In this document: one piece after another, positions 35,329-43,302 of the stretch
How positions within the stretch are numbered: position 1 is the stretch's first letter
How the letters are laid out: the number at the start of each line of letters is the position of its first letter
NCBI RefSeq assembly: GCF_003063355.1
Contig: NZ_NESH01000002.1
Coordinates: 868,001 to 932,000, forward strand
Reading direction: 5' to 3'
Length of the DNA: 64,000 nucleotides
Source of the DNA: Limnohabitans sp. Bal53
GTDB lineage: Bacteria; Pseudomonadota; Gammaproteobacteria; Burkholderiales; Burkholderiaceae_C
Notes under the pieces: model-generated
Seen by the model: only the letters and a program-made list of their open reading frames with translations
Databases searched by the model: none
Told to the model about the DNA's origin: nothing
Program-made: the position numbers and the translations under genes

Positions 35329-35347
35329 GGCCTGAGCCGCTCAGGCC
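35329..35347. terminator. Hairpin between converging genes
   Basis: GGCCTGAGC and GCTCAGGCC are separated by one base, giving a strong stem right after the DUF2894 stop and over the stop of the converging dioxygenase gene. There is no T-tract on either side, so it could slow transcription or protect mRNA ends rather than be a full terminator. Confidence 0.4.
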
Positions 35348-36324
35348 AAAGTCGCAGGTGCCGGGAAACCGTTGCGCCCTGGAAACTCGGGTGCCAAGCT
35401 GCGCGCATTGGGCATCTTGACCCACAGGCGCAGCATCTTGCGGTTGAGTTCGTGCACGCCGTGGTCTTCAAATTCATTGCGCGAGTGCAGCACGGCGTAG
35501 TTGTTGGCAAACTGCAAATCACCGGGCTCCAGCATCATGCTCAATCGGAAATCTTCGCGGTGCATGATTTCGTCAAACAAGTCGAGCGCTTCGATTTCGA
35601 CCTTGGACAGCGGCAGGTTGCGGATTTCGTGACCCAACTCGATGTACTGGCGCAGGTAGCGGCAGCTAAGCTTACCTTGGTGGTGGCTGAAGATGGGCGA
35701 CAAGCTGGGCAGGTCTTCACACAGGTGCGAGAAATACCAAGTGCGGTAGTACAGACCCAGGTACTCGGGGTGCTTTTGCAAAATCTCGTTGTAAATCGCC
35801 GCCACGCTCACCAGCGAACTCAAACCGCCGTGCTTGGCCTTGCGGATGCACAACAGCCCCACAACGTCTGAGGGGTCTGAGTGGTAAGGCAAGTACAGGT
35901 TGGTCTCGTAAACACGGGTGGTTTTTTTCGTCACATCGCCCACGTTCATCACCAGGCCCAACAGGTCACCCTTGGGGTTTTGCCGAACAGGCACACCCAT
36001 GTGCAGGCCAATGCCGTAGTAGATGATTTGAATCTCTTCTTCGCTGTAGCGCTCAACTGGCAAACCCCGCAGCACCAAAAATCCGCGACCGTTTTCCAGC
36101 TCGTCGCTATGGGCTTTCAGGGCCTGCGCCCAGTCACCAATGGGAAAGTCCTCGCGACCAAAATTCGGAAACGTCAGCCCTTTGGCCTTGACATGGGCCA
36201 GCGCGGCGTCAAGGGTCGCCAACACCTCAGGGCTCAAAACATGCACCCAAGTGGTGTCGTTGACCAAGTCGGCGCCCTTCCATACCGCTGGCCCGGTGAT
36301 GGCTTGTTTCATGATCAGGCTCAT
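35341..36324 (-). CDS. TauD/TfdA-family Fe(II)/2-oxoglutarate dioxygenase
   Basis: A 327-residue protein. Fe(II) ligands are His148 and Asp150 in LPYHSDPSD and His280 in NNYAVLHSRNEF; LNRKMLRLW carries the likely 2-oxoglutarate-binding Arg. The family hydroxylates sulfonates, phenoxy acids, carnitine precursors and other acids; the substrate here cannot be told. The ATG at 36324 follows an AAGGA site and gives the normal length; a longer frame upstream lacks similarity. It lies downstream of the glutaredoxin gene with 38 bp between. Confidence 0.85.
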   Translation of the reverse strand: MSLIMKQAITGPAVWKGADLVNDTTWVHVLSPEVLATLDAALAHVKAKGLTFPNFGREDFPIGDWAQALKAHSDELENGRGFLVLRGLPVERYSEEEIQIIYYGIGLHMGVPVRQNPKGDLLGLVMNVGDVTKKTTRVYETNLYLPYHSDPSDVVGLLCIRKAKHGGLSSLVSVAAIYNEILQKHPEYLGLYYRTWYFSHLCEDLPSLSPIFSHHQGKLSCRYLRQYIELGHEIRNLPLSKVEIEALDLFDEIMHREDFRLSMMLEPGDLQFANNYAVLHSRNEFEDHGVHELNRKMLRLWVKMPNARSLAPEFPGRNGFPAPATLA

Positions 36325-36362
36325 GGCGATTCCTTGAACGTGGACACAGCCACCAATGTGTT

Positions 36363-36605
36363 TTAACGGCCCAATTGAACCAAGGCGGCTTGCAAACCCG
36401 CCAAACCACCCACGCGCTGGTCGTTGATGAAGATCTGGGGCATTTGGCGCACCGACGGGCCACATTTTTCGTAAAACGCCATGCGTTCGGCTTCGCCGTC
36501 GATTTTGATTTCTTCAAAGGCCAATGACTTGGACTTGAGCACCATTTTGGCGGATTCGCACTGCGGGCAGGCGGACTTGGAGTAGACGACGATTTTGAGT
36601 TCCAT
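36363..36605 (-). CDS. Glutaredoxin-family protein (CPQC)
   Basis: An 80-residue thioredoxin-fold protein. The active site is CPQC (Cys13/Cys16), followed by KSKSLAFEEIKID and the cis-Pro/GSH-site text VRQMPQIFINDQRVGG. The CPQC centre is less common than CPYC. It probably reduces disulfides or glutathione mixed disulfides in the cytoplasm. The ATG at 36605 is the family start; the upstream extension is Pro/Ala-rich and unrelated. It follows btuD by 38 bp. Confidence 0.87.
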   Translation of the reverse strand: MELKIVVYSKSACPQCESAKMVLKSKSLAFEEIKIDGEAERMAFYEKCGPSVRQMPQIFINDQRVGGLAGLQAALVQLGR

Positions 36606-36643
36606 GGCTTGGATTCTAGCCATGGCCATGCCCGCAACAGGCA

Positions 36644-37411
36644 TCAAGCCAAGTGGGGCAGCACCACCCATTGCCCACCGAGCGCGTGGATGCGGATGCG
36701 CTGGTCAAACACGGCCTCGATGGCGGCGTGCGTGGCTGTATCGCTGCCTGCGCCGTGGTGCACGACTTGACCTTCGCACATGACCACGATGTCATCGGCG
36801 TGCAGCGCCATGCCGATTTCGTGCAGCACGCTGACCACCGTCGTGCCTTGCGCCAAGAGGCAGTGCACCTGCTCCAGCCAGTCCACTTGGTGTGGCGGGT
36901 CCAGGTTGGCCAAGGGTTCGTCCATCAGCATGGTGGGCGCATTGCCCGCCATGGCGCGGGCCAGCAGCACGCGTTGGCGCTCACCGCCCGACAACTCGCC
37001 CAGCGTGCGCTCGCGCCAGTCCCAAGCCTGCGTGGCCCGGAGTGCGGCTTCCACCATTTGGGCGTCTTGCGCCGAAGGGGTGCCCAGCCAGCTTTGGTGA
37101 GGCAAACGGCCAAGCATGGCCACGTCCCACACGCGCAGGTCCAGCGTGCTGGCTTCACCCTGCCCCAGCCAGGACAGTTGCAGCGCTCTTTGATGGCGCG
37201 TGAGCGAGGCCAGCGGCTGGCCCTGCCACAGCACTTGCCCGCTGTGCGGCAGCAAACCCGCCAGCGCCTTGAGCAAACTCGATTTGCCCGCGCCGTTGGG
37301 GCCCACCACGCAGGTCCATCGGCCCGCCGTGATCTGCAGGTCAATGCTTTTGAGGACCTGGCGGCCACCCAACTCGGCGCTCAGTTGCCGGGTTTGCAGG
37401 GCGGCGTTCAT
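36644..37411 (-). CDS. btuD: Cobalamin ABC transporter ATPase (BtuD-like)
   Basis: A 255-residue ATP-binding subunit. Walker A is GPNGAGKS (37-44), the signature LSGGERQR is at 140-147, and Walker B is MLMDEPLANLD with Glu165. Similarity is to the FecE/BtuD group. Its start overlaps the stop of the permease gene by 4 bp. Position in the riboswitch-led operon makes vitamin B12 the likely substrate, rather than iron-siderophore. Confidence 0.85.
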   Translation of the reverse strand: MNAALQTRQLSAELGGRQVLKSIDLQITAGRWTCVVGPNGAGKSSLLKALAGLLPHSGQVLWQGQPLASLTRHQRALQLSWLGQGEASTLDLRVWDVAMLGRLPHQSWLGTPSAQDAQMVEAALRATQAWDWRERTLGELSGGERQRVLLARAMAGNAPTMLMDEPLANLDPPHQVDWLEQVHCLLAQGTTVVSVLHEIGMALHADDIVVMCEGQVVHHGAGSDTATHAAIEAVFDQRIRIHALGGQWVVLPHLA

Positions 37412-38412
37412 GAGCGCGCTCCCGTGCCGGCATCGCGGTAGACGCGCCAGAGCAAATAGACCCCACCCAGCACCGCCGTGAGCACGCCCACAGGCAGCTC
37501 TTGCGGCGCCAACAGCACACGGGCCACCACATCGGCCAGTACCAGCAAGGCCCCGCCCATCAAGGCCGACAAAAACAAGCGCCAGGCGTGCGTGCAGCGC
37601 ACCAGCGAACGCACCAAATGCGGCGCTGCCAAGCCGACAAAAGCCACCAGTCCAATGTGCGCCACCGCAGCGCCCGTGGCCAAAGAAATCACACCCACCA
37701 GCACCATGCGGGCCAGTGGCAAAGGCACTCCCAGGCTTTGCGCAGTGGCTTCACCCAAACTCAGCGCATCCAGCACACGGGCAAAGACCCAGGCCAAGGC
37801 CATGCACAAGGCCAGCACCGCCGCCATCGTGGCGCAGGCGATCCAGCTGACAAACGCGGTCGAGCCCAGCATGAAGCCCTGCATGGCCTGCAAGACTTGG
37901 GGCTGCATCAGCGAGATCAAGGACGTGAGCGCCCCCAACACCACACCCACCACCACGCCCGCCAACAACAGGCGCAGCGTTTGCTGCACACCACGGGCCA
38001 ACAACAAGGTCAGCACCACAGCCAACACCGCACCCACAAAGGCCGCGCCCGTCAGGCCCAAGCCCAACCAGCTGTTCATGACCCACGAACTGCCGCCCCA
38101 CAAACTCAAATACACCCCGACCCCCAGCGACGCGCCCGAGGCACTGCCCAGCAAGTACGGATCGGCCAGGGGGTTGCGAAACAGGCCTTGCGCCACTGCA
38201 CCGGCCAGCCCCAATAAGGCTCCGCCCAACCAAGCGCCCAGGCTGCGCGGCAAACGGATGTCCCACACGATCTGGCGCGACACGGCATCGGTCTGCGCCG
38301 ACCACCAGGCCTGCCAGCCCTGACTGCCAGCGGCCGTGCCAAGTACGACCACGGCCAGACCCACGGCCAAGAGCAGCAGTGCCCAACGTGGTGCTTGGGT
38401 GTGGGTGTTCAC
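37408..38412 (-). CDS. btuC: Cobalamin ABC transporter permease (BtuC-like)
   Basis: About 334 residues, FecCD/BtuC family, with about ten hydrophobic spans. It has typical text: RLPRSLGAWLGGALLGLAGA, NPLADPYLLGSASGASLGVG, and HIGLVAFVGLAAPHLVRSL, the loop that contacts BtuD. The GTG start at 38412 overlaps the stop of the binding-protein gene (GTGA), which decides the start. It lies in the btu operon between the binding protein and ATPase. Confidence 0.88.
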   Translation of the reverse strand: MNTHTQAPRWALLLLAVGLAVVVLGTAAGSQGWQAWWSAQTDAVSRQIVWDIRLPRSLGAWLGGALLGLAGAVAQGLFRNPLADPYLLGSASGASLGVGVYLSLWGGSSWVMNSWLGLGLTGAAFVGAVLAVVLTLLLARGVQQTLRLLLAGVVVGVVLGALTSLISLMQPQVLQAMQGFMLGSTAFVSWIACATMAAVLALCMALAWVFARVLDALSLGEATAQSLGVPLPLARMVLVGVISLATGAAVAHIGLVAFVGLAAPHLVRSLVRCTHAWRLFLSALMGGALLVLADVVARVLLAPQELPVGVLTAVLGGVYLLWRVYRDAGTGARS

Positions 38413-39380
38413 CGCTGCACTCCGGTGTCGGCTTGGGCCGCTGCGCGGTTCAAACAATCGGCCATCAGCTGTGCGCCTTCGGCCATGCGCGGGCCAGCTC
38501 TGACCAGCATGTCGGATTCATCCTGCTTGAACACACACAGTCGCTGGTCTTGCATGGCCCGCAAGCGGCCCCAGCCAGGGCGCTGCAGCATGCTGGCGCG
38601 GCTGCTGTCGCCGACCATGATCACGTCGGGCCGAGCCTGTACCACCCACTCCGGGTTGACCTGTGGAAACGGCCCCATCGATGCAGGCAAGATGTTCGCC
38701 ACGCCCATGCGCGTAAGCGTCTCGCCCAAGAAAGATGACGCACTTGCGCCATAGGGCGCGGGGCTCACTTCAAAGTAAACCCGCTGCTGCCGGGCGGCGG
38801 GGCTGAGCGATTGCACCGCCGTTTGCACACCGGCCTGAATGCTTTGCCAGACCCGGTCGCTGTCGGCGCAGGGCACATGCAGCGCCAGCGCCACAGTGCG
38901 CCACACACGCTGCGCGTCAGCGTGGTTGCGTGGCTCAAGACGCAGCACATTCAGACCCAGCGCCTGCAAGCGGTCAGCGCCCCGGGTGGAGCCCGCAGCC
39001 AGCACCAGGTCGGGCTTGAGCGCGACGATGCTCTCGATGTTCGGGTCCAGCCCCCCGCCCACACGCGGCACAGCTTTGACCGACTCGGGCCAATTGGAAT
39101 ACCGGTCAAGTCCCACCAATTTGTGGCACTGCTTCAGGGCGCAGACGGTTTCGGTCAGCGACGGCAGCAAGCTCACGATGCGTTGCGGGGCTTGAGCGAT
39201 CTGCACTTTTTGCTGGCGGTCATCGAGCACAGTGACGGCTTGTGCGGACTGGAAAAATACGCTTGAAAAGAAACAGACCAACACCGCCAACACCCCAGAT
39301 GCCGTCATGCCCGAGCTGGCGGGCATCCAAACCCGTGCTTGGCCAGCGACGGGCAAGGCTGAACACCATCGCTCAACCAT
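38409..39380 (-). CDS. btuF: Cobalamin-binding periplasmic protein (BtuF-like)
   Basis: Up to 323 residues. A hydrophobic leader (VLAVLVCFFSSVFFQSAQA) precedes a class III binding fold with RIVSLLPSLTETVCALKQCH, LVGLDRYSNWPESVKAVPRV and a second lobe with SFLGETLTRMGVANILP. The start is unclear: ATG at 39380 overlaps the upstream gene; ATGs at 39326 and 39308 fall in a REP-like palindrome that is translated as WMPASSGMT. All give an export signal. It delivers cobalamin to BtuC-BtuD. Confidence 0.82.
   Translation of the reverse strand: MVERWCSALPVAGQARVWMPASSGMTASGVLAVLVCFFSSVFFQSAQAVTVLDDRQQKVQIAQAPQRIVSLLPSLTETVCALKQCHKLVGLDRYSNWPESVKAVPRVGGGLDPNIESIVALKPDLVLAAGSTRGADRLQALGLNVLRLEPRNHADAQRVWRTVALALHVPCADSDRVWQSIQAGVQTAVQSLSPAARQQRVYFEVSPAPYGASASSFLGETLTRMGVANILPASMGPFPQVNPEWVVQARPDVIMVGDSSRASMLQRPGWGRLRAMQDQRLCVFKQDESDMLVRAGPRMAEGAQLMADCLNRAAAQADTGVQR
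39307..39326. repeat. REP-like palindrome in 5' end of btuF
   Basis: ATGCCCG, a 6-nt loop, then CGGGCAT. With its flanks it translates on the minus strand as WMPASSGMT, very like the WIPAFAGMT reading of the dispersed GTCATTCCCGC palindromes in many beta- and gammaproteobacteria. Only one copy was noticed here. Confidence 0.5.
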
Positions 39381-40182
39381 GCAGCGCTTCCCACTGGCTG
39401 AAGATGCGGTGCATCTGCGTCACGCCATCGGTGAGCGCGGCAGGACCGGGCTGCAAAATGTCGGCCGATTTGATTTCAAAAATCTGCCCGGTGCGCACAG
39501 CAGGCACGTCTTGCCAACCGGGCCTGGCCGCGACTTTTTCGGGGCGAAACTTCTTGCCGCACAAAGAGCCGATGATGATGTCAGGCGCACGGTCGACAAT
39601 GGTTTGGCCACTGGCAATGATGCGGTCACGCCCCATGGATTGAAGTGCCAACTCAGGAAAAATATCGTCCCCTCCCGCAATGCCCATCAATTCAGACACC
39701 CAGCGGATGGTGCTCATGTGGGGTTCGTCCCATTCCTCAAAATACACACGAGGTCGGCGCTTGAAACCAGCCGCCTTTTGGGCGATGGCATCGAGCTCAG
39801 CGCGGATGCGCGACAACTGGGCCAAGCCCTGCTCGGCCTGCCCCACCATCGCGGCCACTTGGTAGAGCACCGAAAAAATCTCATCCACACTGCGCTGGTT
39901 GAAAACTGTGACCTGTACACCGGCCTTGATCAGCAAAGAAGCGATGTCGGCCTGCAAGTCTGAAAAACCAAAAACACAATCGGGCTTGAGCGCCAAAATT
40001 TTGTCGATCTTCGCGCTCAAAAATGCACTGACCTTGGGCTTTTCCTCGCGGGCCCGGCGCGGGCGCACCGTGTAGCCCGAGATGCCCACGATGCGCTGCT
40101 CCTGCCCCAACAGGTACAGCCACTCCGTTGTCTCTTCGGTGAGACAGACGATGCGTTGGGGTGTAAGTGCAGCGGGATTCAT
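39373..40182 (-). CDS. BtuF-fold protein without signal peptide
   Basis: A 269-residue class III periplasmic-binding-fold protein (COG0614 type) with RIVCLTEETTEWLYLLGQEQ, RIVGISGYTVRPRRAREEKP and a second lobe with PRVYFEEWDEPHMSTIRWVS. Unlike its neighbour it has no leader from the ATG at 40182, which overlaps the btuB stop (TGATG). So it may be cytoplasmic, or use a start not recognised. The E-x-W-D-E-P motif is typical of a cobalamin-binding subgroup. It could handle corrinoid after import. Confidence 0.75.
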   Translation of the reverse strand: MNPAALTPQRIVCLTEETTEWLYLLGQEQRIVGISGYTVRPRRAREEKPKVSAFLSAKIDKILALKPDCVFGFSDLQADIASLLIKAGVQVTVFNQRSVDEIFSVLYQVAAMVGQAEQGLAQLSRIRAELDAIAQKAAGFKRRPRVYFEEWDEPHMSTIRWVSELMGIAGGDDIFPELALQSMGRDRIIASGQTIVDRAPDIIIGSLCGKKFRPEKVAARPGWQDVPAVRTGQIFEIKSADILQPGPAALTDGVTQMHRIFSQWEALHG

Positions 40183-42059
40183 CACTTTGGACTGTATTGC
40201 AAGGTGGCAAACAAACCACGACCGGGGGTGTTGTAGCCATAAGCCAGTTGATACTGCTTGTCGAAGGCGTTTTCCAAGCGCAAGCGGGCCGTCCAGTTGT
40301 CGTCGATCTTGCGGCTGGCGTAGAACGACCACAGACTGTACCCAGCCAAAGTGCGCAAGCTATCGGGGCGTTCACCTGAAGCATACAGTCTGGCGCCTGC
40401 TTCATAGAGACCCAAAGAACGAGAGATGTCAAGCGAACCATAGTTCTTGGCCCTGCGTTCCATCGACTTTTGGGTCACTTCATTCATAGGATCCTGGCTA
40501 ACAACAGAAGCTTTGATGGTGTAACCACGCCAGTTTGAGCGCAAGGTGGCCTCCAAACCACGGTTGCTCACACGACCCACAGACTCATAGGTGTAATCCC
40601 AGCCTTGCAACCGTTTGTAAACAATCGCATCTTTTGTGTTGGTATCAAAGTAAACGACGCGGGCCAGCAAGTTATCGATCGCGTAGCTTGTGCCGATCTC
40701 TGAACTTTGGTGGGTTTCAGGCCTGAGTTGCGGGTTCTTGGAAACTTCGGATGCGGTCGGAGCCCTGAAACCATTGGACACCGTTCCCGTCACAGACCAC
40801 GCGGGCGTGATGGCATAACTCAAACCCAAGAGGCCTGTGTCTGCATCAGATCGATTGCTGCTGTTTGGCATACCCGGCTCACGGTTTTCAACCCTCACGT
40901 CGTCATGGCGCACATTCATCTGAATGGTGAGTGCGCCCAACTTCTGAGTTACTCCAGCAAAAATTCCAGTGGCGTCTCGCTTCATGTCGTAGGCGTTGCC
41001 TTGGTCAACTTTGAAGTTGTCCCTCGTAACATCCGCACCAAAAGTCACTGCCGTATCGGTTCCCGCTTGCCATGTGTTGAACCAACGTCCCAGATTTTGG
41101 CGGCCTTCAAAAAGCCCATAAGAACTCAAGCGCTTGCCGTTTTCGATGTCTTCATAGGTCAGAGATGAAGTCGACACGTCCAGTTGACTAACCCAATCCG
41201 AGGTGAATGCTTGACGCCAGAAGACCCCCAGGGTGTTGTTGCGTTTTTTGAATTCTTGAATATCCAGCGGCGAACTGGCCCATGCATTGTCGGTTTCTGC
41301 TGTTGATCGGTCACCCAGCCATCGAACACCAACTGTGGCGTCTGGGCTTAGCATTTTTTCAACACGCGCAGACATGAATTCACCACTGTAGCCATCACGG
41401 TCTGGATTAGCTGTGGGCTGTTGTTGGGTATTGATCGCCGAAAAGCCGTCGGTTTTTTTGATACCTGCTTGCACATTGAAGCGGTAGTCTTCAGACTTGC
41501 CGCCGTAACCGACAGAGGCATCTACGCTGTTGCGCGAGCCGTAAGACACAGAGCCGTACGCAGCTGGAGTACCTTTGCCATGGCGGGTTGTGATGCTGAT
41601 CACACCCCCGATGGCCGCATCGCCATACAAAGCACTGGCATTACCACGCAGCAACTCAATACGTTCAATTTGGGATAAAGGCACGTCCAGCACTTGCAAT
41701 GACCCAAGTGAGTCCACCTGGGAGCGAACGCCATCGATCAGGACAACAGCATTGATGCTGTTTTGACCACGCAAGAAGAAAGATGTGGTCGTGCCAGGGC
41801 CACCATTGCGGCCAAATTCAAAGCCGGCTTCGCCTTGCAATAAATCGGCCAAGGTAGGGGACTGCGATTTCTCGATTTCCTGACGTGTGATCACAGACAC
41901 AGAAGTCAGCGCCTGCGACAAAGGTTGTTCAATACGAGCGCCAGTGATGACAACCGGATTGATTTCAATGGTTTGGGCTTGAACGGAAACGCTGACAGCC
42001 AAGGACAAAATGGAAAGGGCGTGCACAGCAGGGCGTGCACGAAAGGTACGATTTTTCAT
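40182..42059 (-). CDS. btuB: TonB-dependent cobalamin receptor (BtuB-like)
   Basis: A 625-residue outer-membrane receptor. A signal peptide (LSILSLAVSVSVQAQ) is followed by a TonB-box-like EINPVVITG, a plug domain (PTLADLLQGEAGFEFGRNGG, then NAVVLIDGVRSQVDSLGSLQ) and a beta barrel ending in GYNTPGRGLFATLQYSPK, which resembles the end of E. coli BtuB. A cobalamin riboswitch lies directly upstream, so substrate assignment is strong. It is the first gene of a five-gene operon. Confidence 0.92.
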   Translation of the reverse strand: MKNRTFRARPAVHALSILSLAVSVSVQAQTIEINPVVITGARIEQPLSQALTSVSVITRQEIEKSQSPTLADLLQGEAGFEFGRNGGPGTTTSFFLRGQNSINAVVLIDGVRSQVDSLGSLQVLDVPLSQIERIELLRGNASALYGDAAIGGVISITTRHGKGTPAAYGSVSYGSRNSVDASVGYGGKSEDYRFNVQAGIKKTDGFSAINTQQQPTANPDRDGYSGEFMSARVEKMLSPDATVGVRWLGDRSTAETDNAWASSPLDIQEFKKRNNTLGVFWRQAFTSDWVSQLDVSTSSLTYEDIENGKRLSSYGLFEGRQNLGRWFNTWQAGTDTAVTFGADVTRDNFKVDQGNAYDMKRDATGIFAGVTQKLGALTIQMNVRHDDVRVENREPGMPNSSNRSDADTGLLGLSYAITPAWSVTGTVSNGFRAPTASEVSKNPQLRPETHQSSEIGTSYAIDNLLARVVYFDTNTKDAIVYKRLQGWDYTYESVGRVSNRGLEATLRSNWRGYTIKASVVSQDPMNEVTQKSMERRAKNYGSLDISRSLGLYEAGARLYASGERPDSLRTLAGYSLWSFYASRKIDDNWTARLRLENAFDKQYQLAYGYNTPGRGLFATLQYSPK

Positions 42060-42139
42060 TCAAAACTAACAAGTCAAACGCCCTCACCGCCTTCCCCGAC
42101 AGTGCATGGGCTTCACAACCTGCCTTGCGACAGGTCACC

Positions 42140-42358
42140 TTGTTGGCCGGTATCCGGGCTGACAGAGCGACCTTCATCACCTTCCCAGCCGCCTGTTTCA
42201 GGGCGCCCAGTGGTTTGAGATGAAAGCGGAGTCTTCATGCGAATGAAGACCCGTCTGCTTACCGTTGCGGGGGCAGCGCAGGTTAGGTGGGCCGAGATGG
42301 CTTGTCCCTCCTGCTTCCCGTTGAACTGCGCGCCGTGAACCGGCAGCGCGAGCACCAA
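42140..42358 (-). promoter_or_regulatory. Cobalamin riboswitch
   Basis: Read on the minus strand, the leader holds the typical elements in order: GGTGC near the 5' end, GGGAAGCAGG, CTGCCCCCGCAACGGTAAGC, CCACTGGG, GGCTGGGAAGG, GATGAAGG, and the B12 box CAGCCCGGATACCGGCC (42145-42162). Adenosylcobalamin binding would shut off the btu operon. It ends about 80 bp before the btuB start codon. Outer limits are estimates. Confidence 0.95.
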
Positions 42359-42366
42359 CAACTTTC

Positions 42367-42372
42367 ATTATA
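42367..42372 (-). promoter_or_regulatory. -10 element for riboswitch/btuB transcript
   Basis: A perfect TATAAT on the minus strand, 9 bp upstream of the first riboswitch element, which is where a start site would be expected. No good -35 is visible at 16-18 bp, so the promoter may be weak or need an activator. Confidence 0.6.
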
Positions 42373-42458
42373 GGTGCAAAGCTGTCTACAAACCTACAAA
42401 ATCGGTAGACACGTTGCATCAGACCCTACAATGGAGGTCTTCCTTTTTCTTGTTTGCC

Positions 42459-42698
42459 ATGGCCTATTCCGACACCATCGATCAAATCGCCGAGCGTGTG
42501 GATCACTTGCTGCTGCGCCACGAAGAGCTCCAACGCACCAACGCTTTACTGACCCAACAAGTGCAAGCGCTGAGTCTGGAGCGTGACCAGCTCAAGTCGC
42601 GCCTGGCCGCAGCCCGAGCCCGTGTGGACGCCCTCATTGAGCGGCTGCCCACATCGGCCACCACAGCTGCCCCCGCATCGCCTGAGGCTTCCGCATGA
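42459..42698 (+). CDS. ZapB-like/TIGR02449 coiled-coil protein
   Basis: A 79-residue protein, almost wholly helical, with leucine-rich heptads (RVDHLLLRHEELQRTNALLT, QQVQALSLERDQLKSRLAAA). It resembles the small coiled-coil protein encoded just before zapA in many beta- and gammaproteobacteria (TIGR02449; functional analogue of ZapB). It probably helps Z-ring organisation in cell division. It overlaps zapA by 4 bp. A TACAAT lies 27 bp upstream of the ATG. Confidence 0.75.
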   Translation: MAYSDTIDQIAERVDHLLLRHEELQRTNALLTQQVQALSLERDQLKSRLAAARARVDALIERLPTSATTAAPASPEASA

Positions 42699-43027
42699 GC
42701 AACCGACAAATCGACGTCCAGATCATGGGCCAAAGCTACATTTTGGGCTGCCCCGACGGCGGCGAAGAGCGTTTGCTGGGTGCAGTGCGCAAGGTGGATG
42801 AAGCCATGTGCAAGATCCGCGACGCGGGCAAGATCAAGGCGCGTGACCGCATTGCCGTGCTGGCCGCTTTGAACTTGGCCTTCGAACAAGTCGAGGCACC
42901 CCAAGCCGCCGATCAAGGTAACGCCAACACCCCAGCGGCTGACGTGACGCCCGATGCGCAAGCCCGGCTGACGCAATTGCTGCAGCGCCTGGACCGGGTC
43001 ATTGAGCAAGACGGCCAGTTGCTTTGA
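42695..43027 (+). CDS. zapA: Cell division protein ZapA
   Basis: A 110-residue protein with the ZapA N-domain (NRQIDVQIMGQSYILGCPDG) and helix (RKVDEAMCKIRDAGKIKARD, RIAVLAALNLAFE). It binds FtsZ and bundles protofilaments at midcell. It sits between the coiled-coil gene and the 6S RNA gene, a conserved arrangement. Confidence 0.92.
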   Translation: MSNRQIDVQIMGQSYILGCPDGGEERLLGAVRKVDEAMCKIRDAGKIKARDRIAVLAALNLAFEQVEAPQAADQGNANTPAADVTPDAQARLTQLLQRLDRVIEQDGQLL

Positions 43028-43090
43028 AAATCCGGGCTGTAGTGCTGCGGCCTGTTGTTCAGGTGACTGCCCACCCTGCGCTTTAGCCTC

Positions 43091-43096
43091 TACAAT
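43091..43096 (+). promoter_or_regulatory. -10 element of ssrS
   Basis: TACAAT six bases before the predicted 6S RNA 5' end. No strong -35 is visible at the right distance. Confidence 0.5.
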
Positions 43097-43101
43097 GGCT
43101 T

Positions 43102-43274
43102 TGTCTGCAGTGCATGCCGGGCTTTATATTTCCTTGAACCAATGCTCTTAGAGCCCGGGCTTGGTACATTGGCTGGTGAGCGTGATCATCTCGCGTCAGA
43201 TGAACCCAACGCCAGTCTGCCCTCGCCCACCTGAACCCCGGTTCAGGATGCCGGTCCGGTGGCACTTGCAGACA
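43102..43274 (+). ncRNA. ssrS: 6S RNA
   Basis: The segment starts TGTCTGCAGTGC and ends with the near-complement GGCACTTGCAGACA, giving a closing stem of an almost fully double-stranded ~173-nt RNA. Inner parts also pair (TTGAACC and GGTTCA; CCAATG and CATTGG), leaving an open central region that mimics an open promoter. It lies directly downstream of zapA, the known location of ssrS in many proteobacteria. A T-run (CTTCTTTTT) follows. 6S RNA binds sigma-70 RNA polymerase and damps transcription in stationary phase. The ends are estimates. Confidence 0.82.
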
Positions 43275-43302
43275 CCTTCTTTTTACCTCCCCATTCCCCC
43301 AC

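Noticed and set aside
36644..38412. Reading the ABC genes as an iron-siderophore importer
   Set aside because: FecCD-type proteins are ambiguous, but the cobalamin riboswitch and BtuB-like receptor point to B12.
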